39,320 nucleotides of DNA. Origin: Bacillota bacterium. GTDB taxonomy: Bacteria; Bacillota_E; Sulfobacillia; Sulfobacillales; Sulfobacillaceae. Within the stretch, counting starts at the first letter, position 1; each line of letters begins with the position of its first letter. Positions 25,075-34,516 of the stretch are shown here, one piece after another. The position numbers and the translations under genes were made by a program. The DNA lies in the NCBI GenBank assembly GCA_021820645.1, contig JAKADJ010000002.1:1-39320 (forward strand), given 5' to 3'. A model generated the notes under the pieces. The model was not told where the DNA came from. It saw nothing but the letters and a program-made list of their open reading frames with translations, and did no database searches.

Positions 25075-25103
25075 ATCATAGTATGTCTTCGGCCAAGGAT
25101 CAA
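25075..25103 (-). promoter_or_regulatory. Sigma-A-type promoter of hspR-dnaK operon
   Basis: On the minus strand TTGATC (25103-25098) and TATGAT (25080-25075) are separated by exactly 17 nt, 31 nt before the hspR start. No CTTGAGT-N7-ACTCAAG operator is seen nearby, so if the repressor is autoregulatory its site differs. Confidence 0.6.
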
Positions 25104-25246
25104 GAAAGTTATACGAAGTTTTGTAACAAAATTATTCCGCCAACACGCCCAAGGGGACGTCTTTTTGGGCAAGCTCTCGAATACCCATGAGACAAGAACC
25201 AGGCATCAAATCCGACCCATTCGTCAGAACTCCAAGGGGGATTCCG

Positions 25247-25828
25247 ATGAACCGACTATTGCAATCACATTATACCCGTCCCTCGGCCAACCTGTGGAGA
25301 GAGTTCGCCGCTGCCCCTTTGACGGCGGGGCGCATAGCTAAGCGTCATCCATCGGCGTCCGCTCTTCATACTTTCTACTGGTGGAATCTGATCTGGTCTG
25401 CTCTTGTAGTCTCTCTCGATCAAGTATTTAGTATTCCCTACCCGGAGCGGGCCTTCCTTCATGCGTTTTTTGCAATTTTCTTGGTCTTGGCCGCCGGCGC
25501 CTTAATTCTTTACCCTGGTATGTTGGTCGTGGATATGCTGGCGTCGCGACTCAATATCCGGGGCCACGCGTTGTCTCGTCGTGCCGTTTTGATGACCATC
25601 AGTCCCTGGTTCATTGCGATTGCCGTGGCCATGACAATGTCTCCGTGGTTCATGATTCCAGCCCTAGCCATTCTGGCTGCTCTCTATGCCCTCCAAGACG
25701 GCCTGGCTAGAACTCAAAATGTGTCCCAACGCGACGCCATGATATTAGTGTTGGGGCTATGCAGTGTAGTCCTTGTCACCCTGGTCATTGCATTTTTGGC
25801 GTTTCATTGGGACATCTACGCGGTTTAG
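25247..25828 (+). CDS. Polytopic membrane protein of unknown function (Yip1-like layout)
   Basis: The 193-residue product has a polar N-terminus (about 1-40) and then about five hydrophobic segments, with a SPWFIAIAVAMTMSPWF helix pair and the loop ALYALQDGLARTQNVSQRDA. This resembles Yip1-domain bacterial membrane proteins in layout, but the match is weak. The start ATG 25247 is preferred to 25187 because a GGGGG run precedes it. It diverges from hspR and its 3' end overlaps murQ by 4 nt. Function unknown. Confidence 0.7.
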   Translation: MNRLLQSHYTRPSANLWREFAAAPLTAGRIAKRHPSASALHTFYWWNLIWSALVVSLDQVFSIPYPERAFLHAFFAIFLVLAAGALILYPGMLVVDMLASRLNIRGHALSRRAVLMTISPWFIAIAVAMTMSPWFMIPALAILAALYALQDGLARTQNVSQRDAMILVLGLCSVVLVTLVIAFLAFHWDIYAV

Positions 25829-26697
25829 GATAAAGTTCTCGGTTCCTTGTCGCCAAACAAAGTGGCTAGTGAACCCTGGTATTGGCGCACCGTTCGGTCC
25901 AACGCTGTGCCTGTTTGCCCAGTCACATGGGCCACCAAAGCCCGCCGAATCCCATAGTCATGACGCTCCAAAAGGGATTTAGCCAATGAGGGAGGACAGT
26001 CCAGAATCGAAGATACAATGAATACCGCCCGTTGTCTTAACTTGTGGTTCGATGGCTTCATATCAATCATCAAGTTCTTAAGAACGTGCCCAGCTCGAAT
26101 CATGATGGAGGTCGAAAGAATATTAAGCGCCATTTTTTGCGCAGTGCCCGCCAACATCCGGGTCGAACCTTGCAAGGACTCTTCTCCCACCGGCAACCGA
26201 ATGGCAATATCCAGCAGGGGCATCCATGGCGTCTCTTGCACACAGACCATGCCAATCCTTAGGCACCCCCGTTCGGCAGCGGCCTCCAGTGCCCCCCACA
26301 CAAAGGGCGTACGACCCGAAGCAGCGACCCCAATCACCACGTCCTGTTCGGAAAGTTGCTCGCGATCGACCATCGTTCTCCCGCCCTCTCGATCATCCTC
26401 GGCTCCTTCGACGGCTTCCCAAAAAGCATCCCGTCCTCCAGCCATGATCGCGGACCACAAATGCCCTTCGATTCCAAAAGTCGGGGGCAGTTCCGATGCA
26501 TCCAATTGCGCCAGTCGACCCGAGGTTCCCGCTCCCACGACGCGCACCCTGCCACCCCGTTCTAACCGTTGGTAGATAGCATCGACAGCATGAGCGATAT
26601 CTACTTGCGCCATCCCCACGGCAGCCTGAGGACGCACGTCTTGTTGATTTAAGTACGCGACCAAAGTCAAAGTATCCATATCTTCCAAATACGGCAT
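25825..26697 (-). CDS. murQ: N-acetylmuramic acid 6-phosphate etherase
   Basis: MurQ cleaves the lactyl ether of MurNAc-6-phosphate to give GlcNAc-6-phosphate, feeding cell-wall recycling. The SIS-fold protein (290 residues) shows VRVVGAGTSGRLAQLDASELPPTFG, GVAASGRTPFVWGAL and GAEDDREGG. Glu69 and Glu100 stand where the catalytic Glu pair of the E. coli enzyme sits. The C-terminus keeps MKPSNHKLRQRA, a family hallmark. The start ATG has GGAG about 8 nt upstream. It is last in nagK-nagA-murQ. Confidence 0.94.
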   Translation of the reverse strand: MPYLEDMDTLTLVAYLNQQDVRPQAAVGMAQVDIAHAVDAIYQRLERGGRVRVVGAGTSGRLAQLDASELPPTFGIEGHLWSAIMAGGRDAFWEAVEGAEDDREGGRTMVDREQLSEQDVVIGVAASGRTPFVWGALEAAAERGCLRIGMVCVQETPWMPLLDIAIRLPVGEESLQGSTRMLAGTAQKMALNILSTSIMIRAGHVLKNLMIDMKPSNHKLRQRAVFIVSSILDCPPSLAKSLLERHDYGIRRALVAHVTGQTGTALDRTVRQYQGSLATLFGDKEPRTLS

Positions 26698-26765
26698 ATG
26701 GGACTCTCCTTACCTCACCAGAAATTTTTGGTTCAAAGGGGTGACCCGCACTCTCTAGGCATCCG

Positions 26766-27899
26766 TTAGGGTGCCAACGCGCTATAGACCGGCTCCCCAT
26801 TTCGATAGGTCTTCATCACCTGAAAGGCGGCATCCATTACGACGATATCTGCCCGGGCTCCTACCACAAGTCGCCCGCAATTGCTTAAGCCCAGTCTTGT
26901 GGCGGGATTGGTCGACAGACCTCTCACGATAGAACCGAGCGGAACCCCCCACTGCATTAGATTTCTTAATGCGTGATCCATGGTCAGAACGCTCCCTGCT
27001 AACGTGCCGTCGGCCAGTCGTGCCGCTCCGTCAGACACCGTGACTGGATAACCCCCTAACGCGAAGGTTCCCGGTCCCATATCGGCCGCGGCCATCGCGT
27101 CCGTAATCAGAACCACACGCTCTCCCATCGTCTCCATCACATAGCGAATCACCTCAGGTCGAACATGAATGCCATCGGCAATCAGTTCGCACCAAAGCCG
27201 CTTGTCGAGGAGCCCGAGCCCTACAAGTCCCGGCTCACGATGTCGAAGTGGGCTCATGGCATTGAAAAAATGCGTCAAGCCAGTGGCCCCAGACGCGACC
27301 CCAGCCCGTCCTTCTTCGTAGGTCGCCAACGAATGCCCAAGATTCACCCGAACTCCGTGTGTCGTCAGCCAAACAATGGCTGGTTGGGAATGAGGCAAAT
27401 TTGGTGCCCAGGTGATTAATCGAATCCACCCATCATGGTTATCGCCAATTAGAGTCTGTACCGCCTCAAGGTTGGCTTCGGCAACCTCCTCTAGTGGTTG
27501 CGCGCCCTTGGCGAGCCGATCGATGAATGGTCCCTCCAAATGCATGCCAAGGAGGCGAGCACCTGACTTGGCCGGTGGGGCAGAGGTAGCAGCTTCTTCG
27601 ACCACTCGCCTAATGTGTGGGAAAGCCGCGGTTAAAGTGGTCGCCAAATACGACGTCACCCCGTGCGCTGCAAGTCTGGCTCCAATCCGTTGAAACCGCT
27701 CCGGGTCGCGATCCATCACATCGTCCCCGGCGATTCCATGGACATGTTCGTCGATGAATCCTGGAAGAATATTGTGATAATACTCTTGTTGTGGGGTCTC
27801 CTCGATGGACACGATTTGTCCTACACTATTCCACTCAACCTGGCCTGGCCTTAAGGCATCGACGCTGTCTAAGAAGATATTTCCCCTAAGTACGGTCAC
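26766..27899 (-). CDS. nagA: N-acetylglucosamine-6-phosphate deacetylase
   Basis: NagA removes acetate from GlcNAc-6-phosphate, giving glucosamine-6-phosphate. The amidohydrolase-fold protein (377 residues) has PGFIDEHVHGIAGDDVMD (metal HxH), LGMHLEGPFI, GHSLATYEEG with the following THFFNAMSPL, and LITDAMAAADMGPG. GTG 27899 has AGGAG 8 nt upstream and is preferred to the GTG at 27908, which overlaps that site. The gene overlaps nagK by 14 nt. No nagB is present nearby. Confidence 0.94.
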   Translation of the reverse strand: MTVLRGNIFLDSVDALRPGQVEWNSVGQIVSIEETPQQEYYHNILPGFIDEHVHGIAGDDVMDRDPERFQRIGARLAAHGVTSYLATTLTAAFPHIRRVVEEAATSAPPAKSGARLLGMHLEGPFIDRLAKGAQPLEEVAEANLEAVQTLIGDNHDGWIRLITWAPNLPHSQPAIVWLTTHGVRVNLGHSLATYEEGRAGVASGATGLTHFFNAMSPLRHREPGLVGLGLLDKRLWCELIADGIHVRPEVIRYVMETMGERVVLITDAMAAADMGPGTFALGGYPVTVSDGAARLADGTLAGSVLTMDHALRNLMQWGVPLGSIVRGLSTNPATRLGLSNCGRLVVGARADIVVMDAAFQVMKTYRNGEPVYSALAP

Positions 27900-28806
27900 C
27901 GCGGTCACTCCTTCGACAGGTTTCTATCCAGTACTGTGCCAGCCACGTGGCCCCGACCACTGGACGTTCCGTCACTATCTGGATTGCCGTGCGATAACCC
28001 CAGGGCATCCAACTCCGTTCAACCCAGGGCTTCCATCGATGGGCCAGGCCTCCCGTAATACCAATCGGCCATTGATCGTTCCATTGCATCTCGAGGCTCA
28101 ACGCCTTCAAATGATTGACGATTCCCCGCGCCTCGACTTCAACGAGCCGTCTCGCCACAAAATCTCGGTCGGCGGCATCCAAAACCGCGGCGGCCAATTT
28201 GGCCACATACTGCATTTCGAATGGCTTATCGTACCATTGGCTTAAAAGGTCAGACGGCGTCGTGATCCTAAAAAAATCTTGGACCAGGTCCACCAAAACA
28301 GTCGGAGATCCAGTGCCCTCCATGGCTTCCAAGGCCGCCCGAACACCCAGTTGTCCTAACCGAATACCGGAGCCCACGTCGCCAATCTGCCAACCGTATC
28401 CACCAATCCGACGTTTTGCGTGACCATCGTCAGCAAAAAAAACCGATCCGGTTCCCACCACGCCGATGATACCGGGCTGTCCGTGGGTCAATGCGGCCCA
28501 TGCCAGTTGATAGTCACCCACCAGCCAATAGGGTTCTCCCAACAAGTGGTCTAGACGTCGGATCCACTCAGCGCGCACCAAAGGCCGATCCACGCCGGCC
28601 AATCCAATCACGGCACCACGAATGCCCCCGTCGCTGATTTGGCCTCGCAAGCGAGTCCAAACATTAGATACCGCTTCGAATGCCCGGTCCATCCCCACCA
28701 CAATCGCGTTACCCGGACCGGCCTCGGCTTCTCCGGCAATCCGCCCTTCGGCATCTCGTAAAGCCCCTCGGGTCCCGGTGCCTCCCCCATCAATTCCTAT
28801 ATACAT
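27886..28806 (-). CDS. N-acetylhexosamine kinase (NagK/MurK, BadF/BadG family)
   Basis: The 306-residue ASKHA-fold sugar kinase begins MYIGIDGGGTGTRGALRD (phosphate 1 loop) and has GAVIGLAGVDRP, the GIIGVVGTGSVFF phosphate 2 loop, YGWQIGDVGSGIRLG and a C-terminal GGLAHRW. Family members phosphorylate GlcNAc and/or MurNAc salvaged from murein. With MurQ and NagA downstream, a kinase accepting both (MurK type) would make the cassette complete from free sugars to glucosamine-6-phosphate. ATG 28806 has GAGGG upstream. Confidence 0.87.
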   Translation of the reverse strand: MYIGIDGGGTGTRGALRDAEGRIAGEAEAGPGNAIVVGMDRAFEAVSNVWTRLRGQISDGGIRGAVIGLAGVDRPLVRAEWIRRLDHLLGEPYWLVGDYQLAWAALTHGQPGIIGVVGTGSVFFADDGHAKRRIGGYGWQIGDVGSGIRLGQLGVRAALEAMEGTGSPTVLVDLVQDFFRITTPSDLLSQWYDKPFEMQYVAKLAAAVLDAADRDFVARRLVEVEARGIVNHLKALSLEMQWNDQWPIGITGGLAHRWKPWVERSWMPWGYRTAIQIVTERPVVGATWLAQYWIETCRRSDRGDRT

Positions 28807-28869
28807 GTGGTCCCTCGTCTCTCTTCATCGTCTACTCTATTCGCGTTTGGGGTCCAATTTTCCTGCTGC

Positions 28870-28878
28870 ATCATAACA
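28870..28878 (-). promoter_or_regulatory. Candidate extended -10 promoter of nagK-nagA-murQ
   Basis: On the minus strand TGTTATGAT (28878-28870) is an extended -10 element (TGnTATGAT). No good -35 is visible, which is typical of extended -10 promoters. It lies about 65 nt before nagK. Confidence 0.35.
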
Positions 28879-28933
28879 GTCTCGGGATAGGGATGGCCGT
28901 CCTAACTCACGGATCGAACGCCGAGCATAGGTC

Positions 28934-28959
28934 GACGGCCTACCGGGGAGCAGGCCGTC
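28934..28959 (-). other. Hairpin between aroA and nagK
   Basis: GACGGCCT (28934-28941) and AGGCCGTC (28952-28959) form a perfect 8-bp stem with a 10-nt loop. It lies about 70 nt past the aroA stop. Without a U-tract it is at best a weak or factor-dependent terminator for aroF-tyrA-aroA. Confidence 0.45.
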
Positions 28960-29031
28960 GCGGGGAGAGGAAAAACCGGATACCACTGAGTTACGCAGTA
29001 TCTGGATCTATTGTGCCCCTCGAGCCTCCTG

Positions 29032-30309
29032 CTATTCACCCGCAAAGCGCCAGTAGTCCCGAAAAAATTCCGGATAACTAATCTCAATCGCCTCAGCCCC
29101 TTCGATAACGATCGGACCATCGGCCACAGCGCCCGCTACCGCCAACATCATTGCAATTCGGTGATCTCCCATAGCCTTGACCGAACCCCTATGTACGCGT
29201 TGTCCACCACGCACCGCGAAACCATCCGGGCGTTCTTCGATTTCTATTCCCAGGCTTCGTAAATTATCGGTGGTAGCGCGGATCCTGTCGGTCTCCTTAA
29301 CGCGTAATTCGCCCGCACCAGATACCACCGTGGTCCCCTCCGCATGAGCGCCTAATAATGCCACTAGAGGTAACTCATCGATGAGCCCCGGAACCACGTC
29401 AGCCCCAACGGCAACGCCTTTTAAGGGCGCCCATCCAATCCGGATCTCTCCAATCGGTTCGGGAACTTCCTGGCTCATCGTAAATTCTACGCGAGCTCCC
29501 ATGTTCCGCAACAGACGGTAAAATCCAATCCGCTCCGCATTTAAACTGACGTCCTCGATCACCAGTTGAGAGCCTTCTAATAACACCGCCAAAGCCGCCC
29601 AATACGCTGCACTCGAAGGATCTCCCGGAACGGTGACCGTCAACGCGCTCACGGGACCCGGCGTCACCTTGATCGTGTCAGATTGGATCTCTACGGATGC
29701 TCCCATCGCGCGCAACAATCGTTCGGTATGGTCTCTCGTCGGTAGTACCTCATGGATCGTTAGGGGATCGTCCGCACTTAACCCAGCCAAAATGAGAGCA
29801 GACTTAACTTGCGCCGAGGCCACGGACAGAAAAGATGCTCCGCCCCGATGTGGTCCTCCTTGAATCACGAGCGGGGCCTTGCCAGATTGGCGCCCGCGGA
29901 TGTCCACCCCTAAGGCTCTCAAAGGGTCCATAACCCGCGCCATGGGTCTTTCTCGTAACGATTCGTCCCCCGACAGCACCGTGAGAAATCTGGTTCCCGC
30001 TAAGAGCCCGGTACTGAGCCGCATCGTGGTTCCCGAATTGAGACAATCGATAACAGCCCGTGGCTCTTGCAAATCGTAGTACCCCGGACTTTCTAAAACC
30101 CAGCGTCGCGCGGTTTTTTCTATCAGTTTGACCCCTAAATTTTGGACCACGGCCAGGCTTGCACCGGTGTCTAAGGAGTCTAGCGGGTCTAGGACCTCAC
30201 TCACACCGCGAGCGAGTGCACTAAAGAGTACTCCTCGATGCGTAATCGATTTATCACTCGGAGGCCTAATGCGCCCCGTTAAACGCGTGTTCCATGGACG
30301 TAGTTGCAT
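29032..30309 (-). CDS. aroA: 3-phosphoshikimate 1-carboxyvinyltransferase (EPSP synthase)
   Basis: AroA joins phosphoenolpyruvate to shikimate-3-phosphate, the sixth step of the shikimate pathway. The 425-residue protein shows RPPSDKSITHRG (Lys20), the PEP loop CLNSGTTMRLS, VPGDPSSAAYWAAL, LRVKETDRI and GDHRIAMML. The S-G-T-T form of the PEP loop is that of Firmicute-type enzymes. It is last in aroF-tyrA-aroA, 15 nt past tyrA. Other shikimate genes (aroB, aroQ, aroE, aroK, aroC) are not in the window. Confidence 0.96.
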   Translation of the reverse strand: MQLRPWNTRLTGRIRPPSDKSITHRGVLFSALARGVSEVLDPLDSLDTGASLAVVQNLGVKLIEKTARRWVLESPGYYDLQEPRAVIDCLNSGTTMRLSTGLLAGTRFLTVLSGDESLRERPMARVMDPLRALGVDIRGRQSGKAPLVIQGGPHRGGASFLSVASAQVKSALILAGLSADDPLTIHEVLPTRDHTERLLRAMGASVEIQSDTIKVTPGPVSALTVTVPGDPSSAAYWAALAVLLEGSQLVIEDVSLNAERIGFYRLLRNMGARVEFTMSQEVPEPIGEIRIGWAPLKGVAVGADVVPGLIDELPLVALLGAHAEGTTVVSGAGELRVKETDRIRATTDNLRSLGIEIEERPDGFAVRGGQRVHRGSVKAMGDHRIAMMLAVAGAVADGPIVIEGAEAIEISYPEFFRDYWRFAGE

Positions 30310-30324
30310 GTGGCCACCCCTTTC

Positions 30325-31146
30325 CTATTGCCTCAAGATCGCTTGCCGAACCTGGGCGATGATGTCTTTCCCTGGCAAGCTCTCCCCTTTCTCGAGGGCG
30401 TCTAAGAACTCCTCCAACAAACGGGAATATTGATTGAGTGCTTGTTGTATCGGTCTGCGATTGGCCACTAAAATCTCTTGCCACAATTCCGGATCGCTAG
30501 CGCCCACTCGTGTGGTATCACGAAACCCGCTGCCAGCCAACTGTAATGACGGTGCAGACGGGTCGCCTACACTGTATAACAAAGCTGCTGCAATCAGATA
30601 AGGGAGATGGCTTACCTGTGCAACCATGGTGTCGTGGGTATCCGCGGTTACCACTACGGGCCGCGTTCCCAGAACCTGCATCCAGCGTTGCATCACATCT
30701 TCGTCCGTCGGGACATGCGCATCGATCACCGCACAGGCATATCCCCCAAAGAGTTCGGCTTGGCTCGATGCATAGCCCCGCGACTCCTTACCCGCCATCG
30801 GATGCAACGACAAGAAAGACCAAGGGGCTTTAAGAGCATACAGAGACGCCATGAGTGGGCCTTTCACAGATCCCACCTCGACCATGATTCCCGGGCGCCG
30901 CCGAGGCCGAGCGCTCAAGGCGGTAATCCAACCCGGCACCGTCGCCAGGGGCGTCGCAACCACCACCTCATCCACCAGGTCGAGCCAGTGTGTCCAATCC
31001 CGAACGTCTTCCACAACACCGTCTTCGATAGCCAAACCTAAGCTCCGCACATCGGTGTCGTACCCGAATACCGTGTATCCTTGTTTACGCCAAGCCTTAG
31101 CGATGGAACCTCCAATGAGGCCCAGGCCAATGACTCCCACTTTCAT
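30325..31146 (-). CDS. tyrA: Prephenate dehydrogenase
   Basis: TyrA oxidatively decarboxylates prephenate to 4-hydroxyphenylpyruvate, committing flux to tyrosine. The 273-residue protein has an N-terminal NAD-binding [13 protein letters not shown] motif, [14 protein letters not shown] and the helical C-terminal domain with [15 protein letters not shown]. There is no ACT domain, so direct Tyr feedback may be weak, which makes the Tyr T-box more significant. Its start overlaps the aroF stop as ATGA. Confidence 0.95.
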   Translation of the reverse strand: MKVGVIGLGLIGGSIAKAWRKQGYTVFGYDTDVRSLGLAIEDGVVEDVRDWTHWLDLVDEVVVATPLATVPGWITALSARPRRRPGIMVEVGSVKGPLMASLYALKAPWSFLSLHPMAGKESRGYASSQAELFGGYACAVIDAHVPTDEDVMQRWMQVLGTRPVVVTADTHDTMVAQVSHLPYLIAAALLYSVGDPSAPSLQLAGSGFRDTTRVGASDPELWQEILVANRRPIQQALNQYSRLLEEFLDALEKGESLPGKDIIAQVRQAILRQ

Positions 31147-32153
31147 ATGGTTCGGCCGACGGCTTGTGCCACCACGCTCAACGACGCCACTAACTCGGCC
31201 AAGTGTGGTAAATTCAGACTCTGCGGTCCATCGGACAACGCTTCCTGAGGATTGGGGTGTGCCTCAATAATCAGTCCATCAGCGCCAGCTGCGATCCCAG
31301 CGCGAGCCATTGGGGCCACCCAGTTCCATTGACCCGTAGAATGAGACGGATCGATCACGATAGGGAGATGACACACTTGCTTAACCACCGGAATCGCACT
31401 CAGGTCTAACGTGTTTCGTGTCTTTTGCTCGTAAGTCCGGATGCCTCGCTCACAGAGAATGATGTTGGGATTCCCATGCGCGGCAACATATTCGGCCGCC
31501 ATCAACCATTCGTCGATAGTGGCCGCGATTCCCCGCTTGAGTAATACGGGCTTGCCGGTTTGGCCCACAGCCTTTAGCAATTCAAAGTTCTGCATGTTAC
31601 GAGCCCCTATTTGCACGATATCGGCCCATTCTGCGACGTTTCTTAAGCTCTCATGATCCACCGCCTCGGTCACGATCATTAGGCCATACCGCTCACGGGC
31701 TTCAGCTAAAATTTTTAGCCCATCGAGACCCATGCCCTGAAAACTGTATGGTGAAGTCCGCGGCTTATAAGCTCCACCCCGCAGTACCGGAATTCCCATC
31801 CGATGAACCGCCGCTGCCGCCTCCATAACTTGCTCTCGGCTCTCAACCGCACATGGTCCTGCGATAATCACCGCTTTATCGGTCCCAAACTCCACCGGAC
31901 CCACCCGGACCACCGTATTTTCCGGTTGAAAGTCACGGCTCACCAATTTGTATGGCCGTCGTACCGGCACGACTTGTTCTACGGCTTGCATCGACCCCAA
32001 TCTCACGACCTCCTCGGTACGTTCACCAATCACCCCAATAATGGTGCGTTCCACTCCTTGGGACAGGTGAACTTGAAATCCTTCGGCCTTTAAGCGCGTG
32101 GTAACCGCATCGATATCATCGGTACTCGCGTTTTTTGACATTACAATGATCAC
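31143..32153 (-). CDS. aroF: 3-deoxy-7-phosphoheptulonate (DAHP) synthase, type I-beta with FL domain
   Basis: DAHP synthase condenses phosphoenolpyruvate and erythrose-4-phosphate, the first step of the shikimate pathway. The 336-residue protein begins with a ferredoxin-like regulatory domain (about 1-75; [13 protein letters not shown]), then the TIM barrel with [41 protein letters not shown] and [13 protein letters not shown]. In Thermotoga this domain gives Tyr/Phe inhibition. The GTG start at 32153 gives the usual N-terminus. The Tyr-type T-box leader lies immediately upstream, so expression is likely induced when Tyr-tRNA is uncharged. Confidence 0.95.
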   Translation of the reverse strand: MIIVMSKNASTDDIDAVTTRLKAEGFQVHLSQGVERTIIGVIGERTEEVVRLGSMQAVEQVVPVRRPYKLVSRDFQPENTVVRVGPVEFGTDKAVIIAGPCAVESREQVMEAAAAVHRMGIPVLRGGAYKPRTSPYSFQGMGLDGLKILAEARERYGLMIVTEAVDHESLRNVAEWADIVQIGARNMQNFELLKAVGQTGKPVLLKRGIAATIDEWLMAAEYVAAHGNPNIILCERGIRTYEQKTRNTLDLSAIPVVKQVCHLPIVIDPSHSTGQWNWVAPMARAGIAAGADGLIIEAHPNPQEALSDGPQSLNLPHLAELVASLSVVAQAVGRTI

Positions 32154-32200
32154 GACAATCCCGCCTTTTTTTAGTGCTTGCCTGTCTTATTAAAACGCGT

Positions 32201-32238
32201 AAAGGCCCTCATCCCTAAAGCTTAGGGACGAAGGCCTT
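32201..32238 (-). terminator. Attenuator terminator of the aroF T-box
   Basis: AAGGCCTTCGTCCCTAA (32238-32222) pairs with TTTAGGGATGAGGGCCTTT (32219-32201). The following sequence is ACGCGTTTTAAT, so the U-tract is short and interrupted. The 5' arm overlaps the end of the T-box bulge region, as in other leaders. Confidence 0.75.
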
Positions 32239-32476
32239 CTCTCCGCGGTACCACCCTAGTGATCAAGCATTGGCTTGACCCCTCAGTCGACAGCTATCAC
32301 CGTCGCTCCACAATAACGGATGGAATCCGGATTCTCTACTGCCCACTATGGGGTTCGATGCACGTTCTCGGGGGTATAATTCCAGTGTTAGGGTGTCGAC
32401 TTCCACCAATCGTCGATTCTCTGTAACTCCTAGGGCTCTGGTTTCTTCCCGATCATCACTTTGGGTCGATGATATT
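32201..32476 (-). promoter_or_regulatory. T-box leader of aroF-tyrA-aroA, tyrosine specifier
   Basis: The 367 bases between trpA and aroF hold no gene but a complete T-box leader read on the minus strand. It has a stem I distal hairpin with AGAGAA and an apical loop GATTGGTGGAA (about 32425-32397), then the specifier region CTGGAATTATACCC. The conserved T-box AGGGTGGTACCGCGGAG is at 32257-32241, and the terminator follows. The specifier is TAT (32378-32376), one base after GGAA, by ungapped alignment with the trpE leader. Uncharged tRNA-Tyr would promote antitermination. Tyr agrees with the downstream genes. Confidence 0.93.
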
Positions 32477-32482
32477 TCCCGC

Positions 32483-32511
32483 ATGATACCGCGCGTGTGA
32501 CGGCGTGTCAA
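32483..32511 (-). promoter_or_regulatory. Sigma-A promoter of aroF-tyrA-aroA
   Basis: On the minus strand TTGACA (32511-32506) and TATCAT (32488-32483) stand 17 nt apart. The -35 begins 10 nt past the trpA stop, with no terminator between, so trp transcripts may run into this leader. Confidence 0.85.
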
Positions 32512-32520
32512 GACCTTCGT

Positions 32521-33315
32521 CTATTTAGTTTCTAAGGCGTTTCGAAATGAACCGACAAATGCTTGCGCAGCCTCTATCGGATTATCTGGGTGATCTCTTA
32601 TCACTTTGACGAGAGCGCTGCCCACGATTACTCCATCAGCCACTTTCCCGGTTTCCCGGGCTTGTTCCGGGGTGGAAATTCCAAAACCTACCGCAATGGG
32701 AATCTTCACCTGTTCTCGAATTCTAGCCACCAAACCGCCAACGCCCTGGTCCAGATGCGTGCGGGCACCAGTGACTCCCGTGACCGATACCGTATAGACA
32801 AAGCCTTCGGCGCTCCGGATGTTATGAAGGTGGGCATCGGTTGAAGTCGGAGCCACGAACGGAATCATCGCAACGCGATGACGCTTCGAAACTTTCGCTG
32901 CTTCTCGCATTTCAACCCATGGCCAATCAGGCACAATCAAGCCCTGTATCCCGGATCGATGACTGTCCTCAATAAAACGCTCAATGCCACGTCGATAGAT
33001 CGGATTTACATAGGTCAAGAAGACCAAGGGCACAGATACCCTCAGCGCCGCCACCCGATCCAATATTTGTTGCACCTTCACTCCGGCTGCTAGGGCCTCG
33101 GTCGCCGCCTGTTGCAAGATGGGCCCGTCGGCCAGGGGGTCCGAAAATGGCACCCCTATTTCAATCAGGTCCGCGCCTCCGGCCTCCAGCGCCTGCACCA
33201 ATGGTTCCAGGTGATCGAGGCTGGGATACCCGGCCGTAATATAGGGAATCAATGCCGCTCGATGCTCATGCCGCGCCCGCTCAAAAGCGTTCCGTATCGC
33301 CGTGTTAGCCGTCAT
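32521..33315 (-). CDS. trpA: Tryptophan synthase alpha subunit
   Basis: TrpA cleaves indole-3-glycerol phosphate to indole and glyceraldehyde-3-phosphate within the alpha2beta2 complex. The 264-residue protein has [31 protein letters not shown] (catalytic Glu and Asp), GLIVPDWPW and [13 protein letters not shown]. Start choice is ATG 33315, 12 nt from GGAGG; GTG 33318 is an equally possible start. It overlaps trpB by 11 nt and ends the trp operon. Confidence 0.96.
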   Translation of the reverse strand: MTANTAIRNAFERARHEHRAALIPYITAGYPSLDHLEPLVQALEAGGADLIEIGVPFSDPLADGPILQQAATEALAAGVKVQQILDRVAALRVSVPLVFLTYVNPIYRRGIERFIEDSHRSGIQGLIVPDWPWVEMREAAKVSKRHRVAMIPFVAPTSTDAHLHNIRSAEGFVYTVSVTGVTGARTHLDQGVGGLVARIREQVKIPIAVGFGISTPEQARETGKVADGVIVGSALVKVIRDHPDNPIEAAQAFVGSFRNALETK

Positions 33316-34516
33316 CACGCGCGATCCCCTCCTCATAAGTCGCGACCGCATCCACATCTTTGTCGCCGCGTCCCGACAAATTAATCAGAACTTTAGCCCC
33401 TTGGCGAGACAGTGCGTCACGCTCTTGGATCACCCACGCGACTGCGTGGGCACTTTCTAGTGCCGGGATAATCCCTTCCCACTCTGCTAACCGATGAAAC
33501 GCCGCAAGGGCCTGTCGATCCGTAATCGACTCATAACGCGCTCTGCCCACATCATGGAGGTAGGCATGTTCAGGTCCAACTCCCGGGTAGTCAAGTCCGG
33601 CAGAAATGGAGTGAGCGGGTTGGATTTGTCCATCTTCATCCTGTAATAGATAACTGAGACTCCCATGTAAGATCCCAGGCTCGGCCATTGTAATCGTCGC
33701 CGCATGCCGCCCCGTTTCCACACCATCTCCAGCAGCCTCTATCCCCACGAGGGATACGGGATCATTCCGAAATGCGTAGAAGATCCCCATCGAGTTAGAA
33801 CCGCCACCCACGGGTGCCACGATATGACTCGGCAACCCCCCCGTTAAATGACGAAACTGACGTCGCGCTTCGCGGCCGATAATCGATTGAAAATCTCGAA
33901 CCATCATCGGGTACGGATGCGGACCAACGACCGAGCCAATGACATAAAACGTGTCGCGCACGTTGGTCACCCAGTCACGAATTGCTTCATTAGTCGCATC
34001 TTTAAGCGTACGAGTTCCCGAATGCACCGCATGGACCTCGGCGCCTAATAATTTCATTCGGTATACGTTCAGGGCTTGGCGCTTGACATCTTCTTCGCCC
34101 ATATAGATTTCCGCGTGCAAGCCAAACAACGCCGCTGCCGTGGCCGTTGCCACGCCATGTTGCCCCGCCCCGGTCTCTGCAATGATACGGTGCTTGCCCA
34201 TGCGTTTGGCTAACAGCACTTGTCCCATCGTATTGTTGATCTTGTGGGCCCCCGTATGATTCAGATCTTCGCGCTTAAGATAGACCGGGAATCCTAACTG
34301 TTCCGACATACGAAAGGCCTGCCTGAGTGCCGTAGGGCGCCCCACGTACTCTTTCAATAGGCCCATCCATTCGTGATGAAACGCGCGATCCACTTTGGCT
34401 TCCCGATAAGCCCGGGTAAGCTCATCGAGCGCCGGCATCAATGTTTCCGGCACATACTGTCCTCCGAATCGTCCAAAACGGCCGTGTATATCTGGTACCG
34501 ATTTCATCATAGCCAT
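33305..34516 (-). CDS. trpB: Tryptophan synthase beta subunit
   Basis: TrpB is the PLP enzyme that joins indole and serine to make tryptophan. The 403-residue protein has [15 protein letters not shown], the PLP lysine in [29 protein letters not shown] and the phosphate-binding [13 protein letters not shown] loop. ATG 34516 has GGAGG 7 nt upstream. It overlaps trpF by 10 nt and trpA by 11 nt, consistent with tight coupling. Confidence 0.97.
   Translation of the reverse strand: MAMMKSVPDIHGRFGRFGGQYVPETLMPALDELTRAYREAKVDRAFHHEWMGLLKEYVGRPTALRQAFRMSEQLGFPVYLKREDLNHTGAHKINNTMGQVLLAKRMGKHRIIAETGAGQHGVATATAAALFGLHAEIYMGEEDVKRQALNVYRMKLLGAEVHAVHSGTRTLKDATNEAIRDWVTNVRDTFYVIGSVVGPHPYPMMVRDFQSIIGREARRQFRHLTGGLPSHIVAPVGGGSNSMGIFYAFRNDPVSLVGIEAAGDGVETGRHAATITMAEPGILHGSLSYLLQDEDGQIQPAHSISAGLDYPGVGPEHAYLHDVGRARYESITDRQALAAFHRLAEWEGIIPALESAHAVAWVIQERDALSRQGAKVLINLSGRGDKDVDAVATYEEGIARDDG

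Noticed and set aside
25040..25130. HAIR operator (CTTGAGT-N7-ACTCAAG) before hspR
   Set aside because: I looked for it because of the HspR-like gene, but neither arm is present on either strand.
25147..25170. GCCCAA/TTGGGC inverted repeat before the membrane protein gene
   Set aside because: Only six paired bases with a 12-nt loop; likely by chance and not positioned as a terminator or operator.
28934..28959. Hairpin past aroA as an intrinsic terminator
   Set aside because: The stem is good but no U-tract follows on the minus strand, so it is recorded only as a hairpin.
32263..32511. Open frame inside the region between trpA and aroF
   Set aside because: The region is a T-box leader with promoter and terminator; the frame has no ribosome binding site and covers structured RNA.
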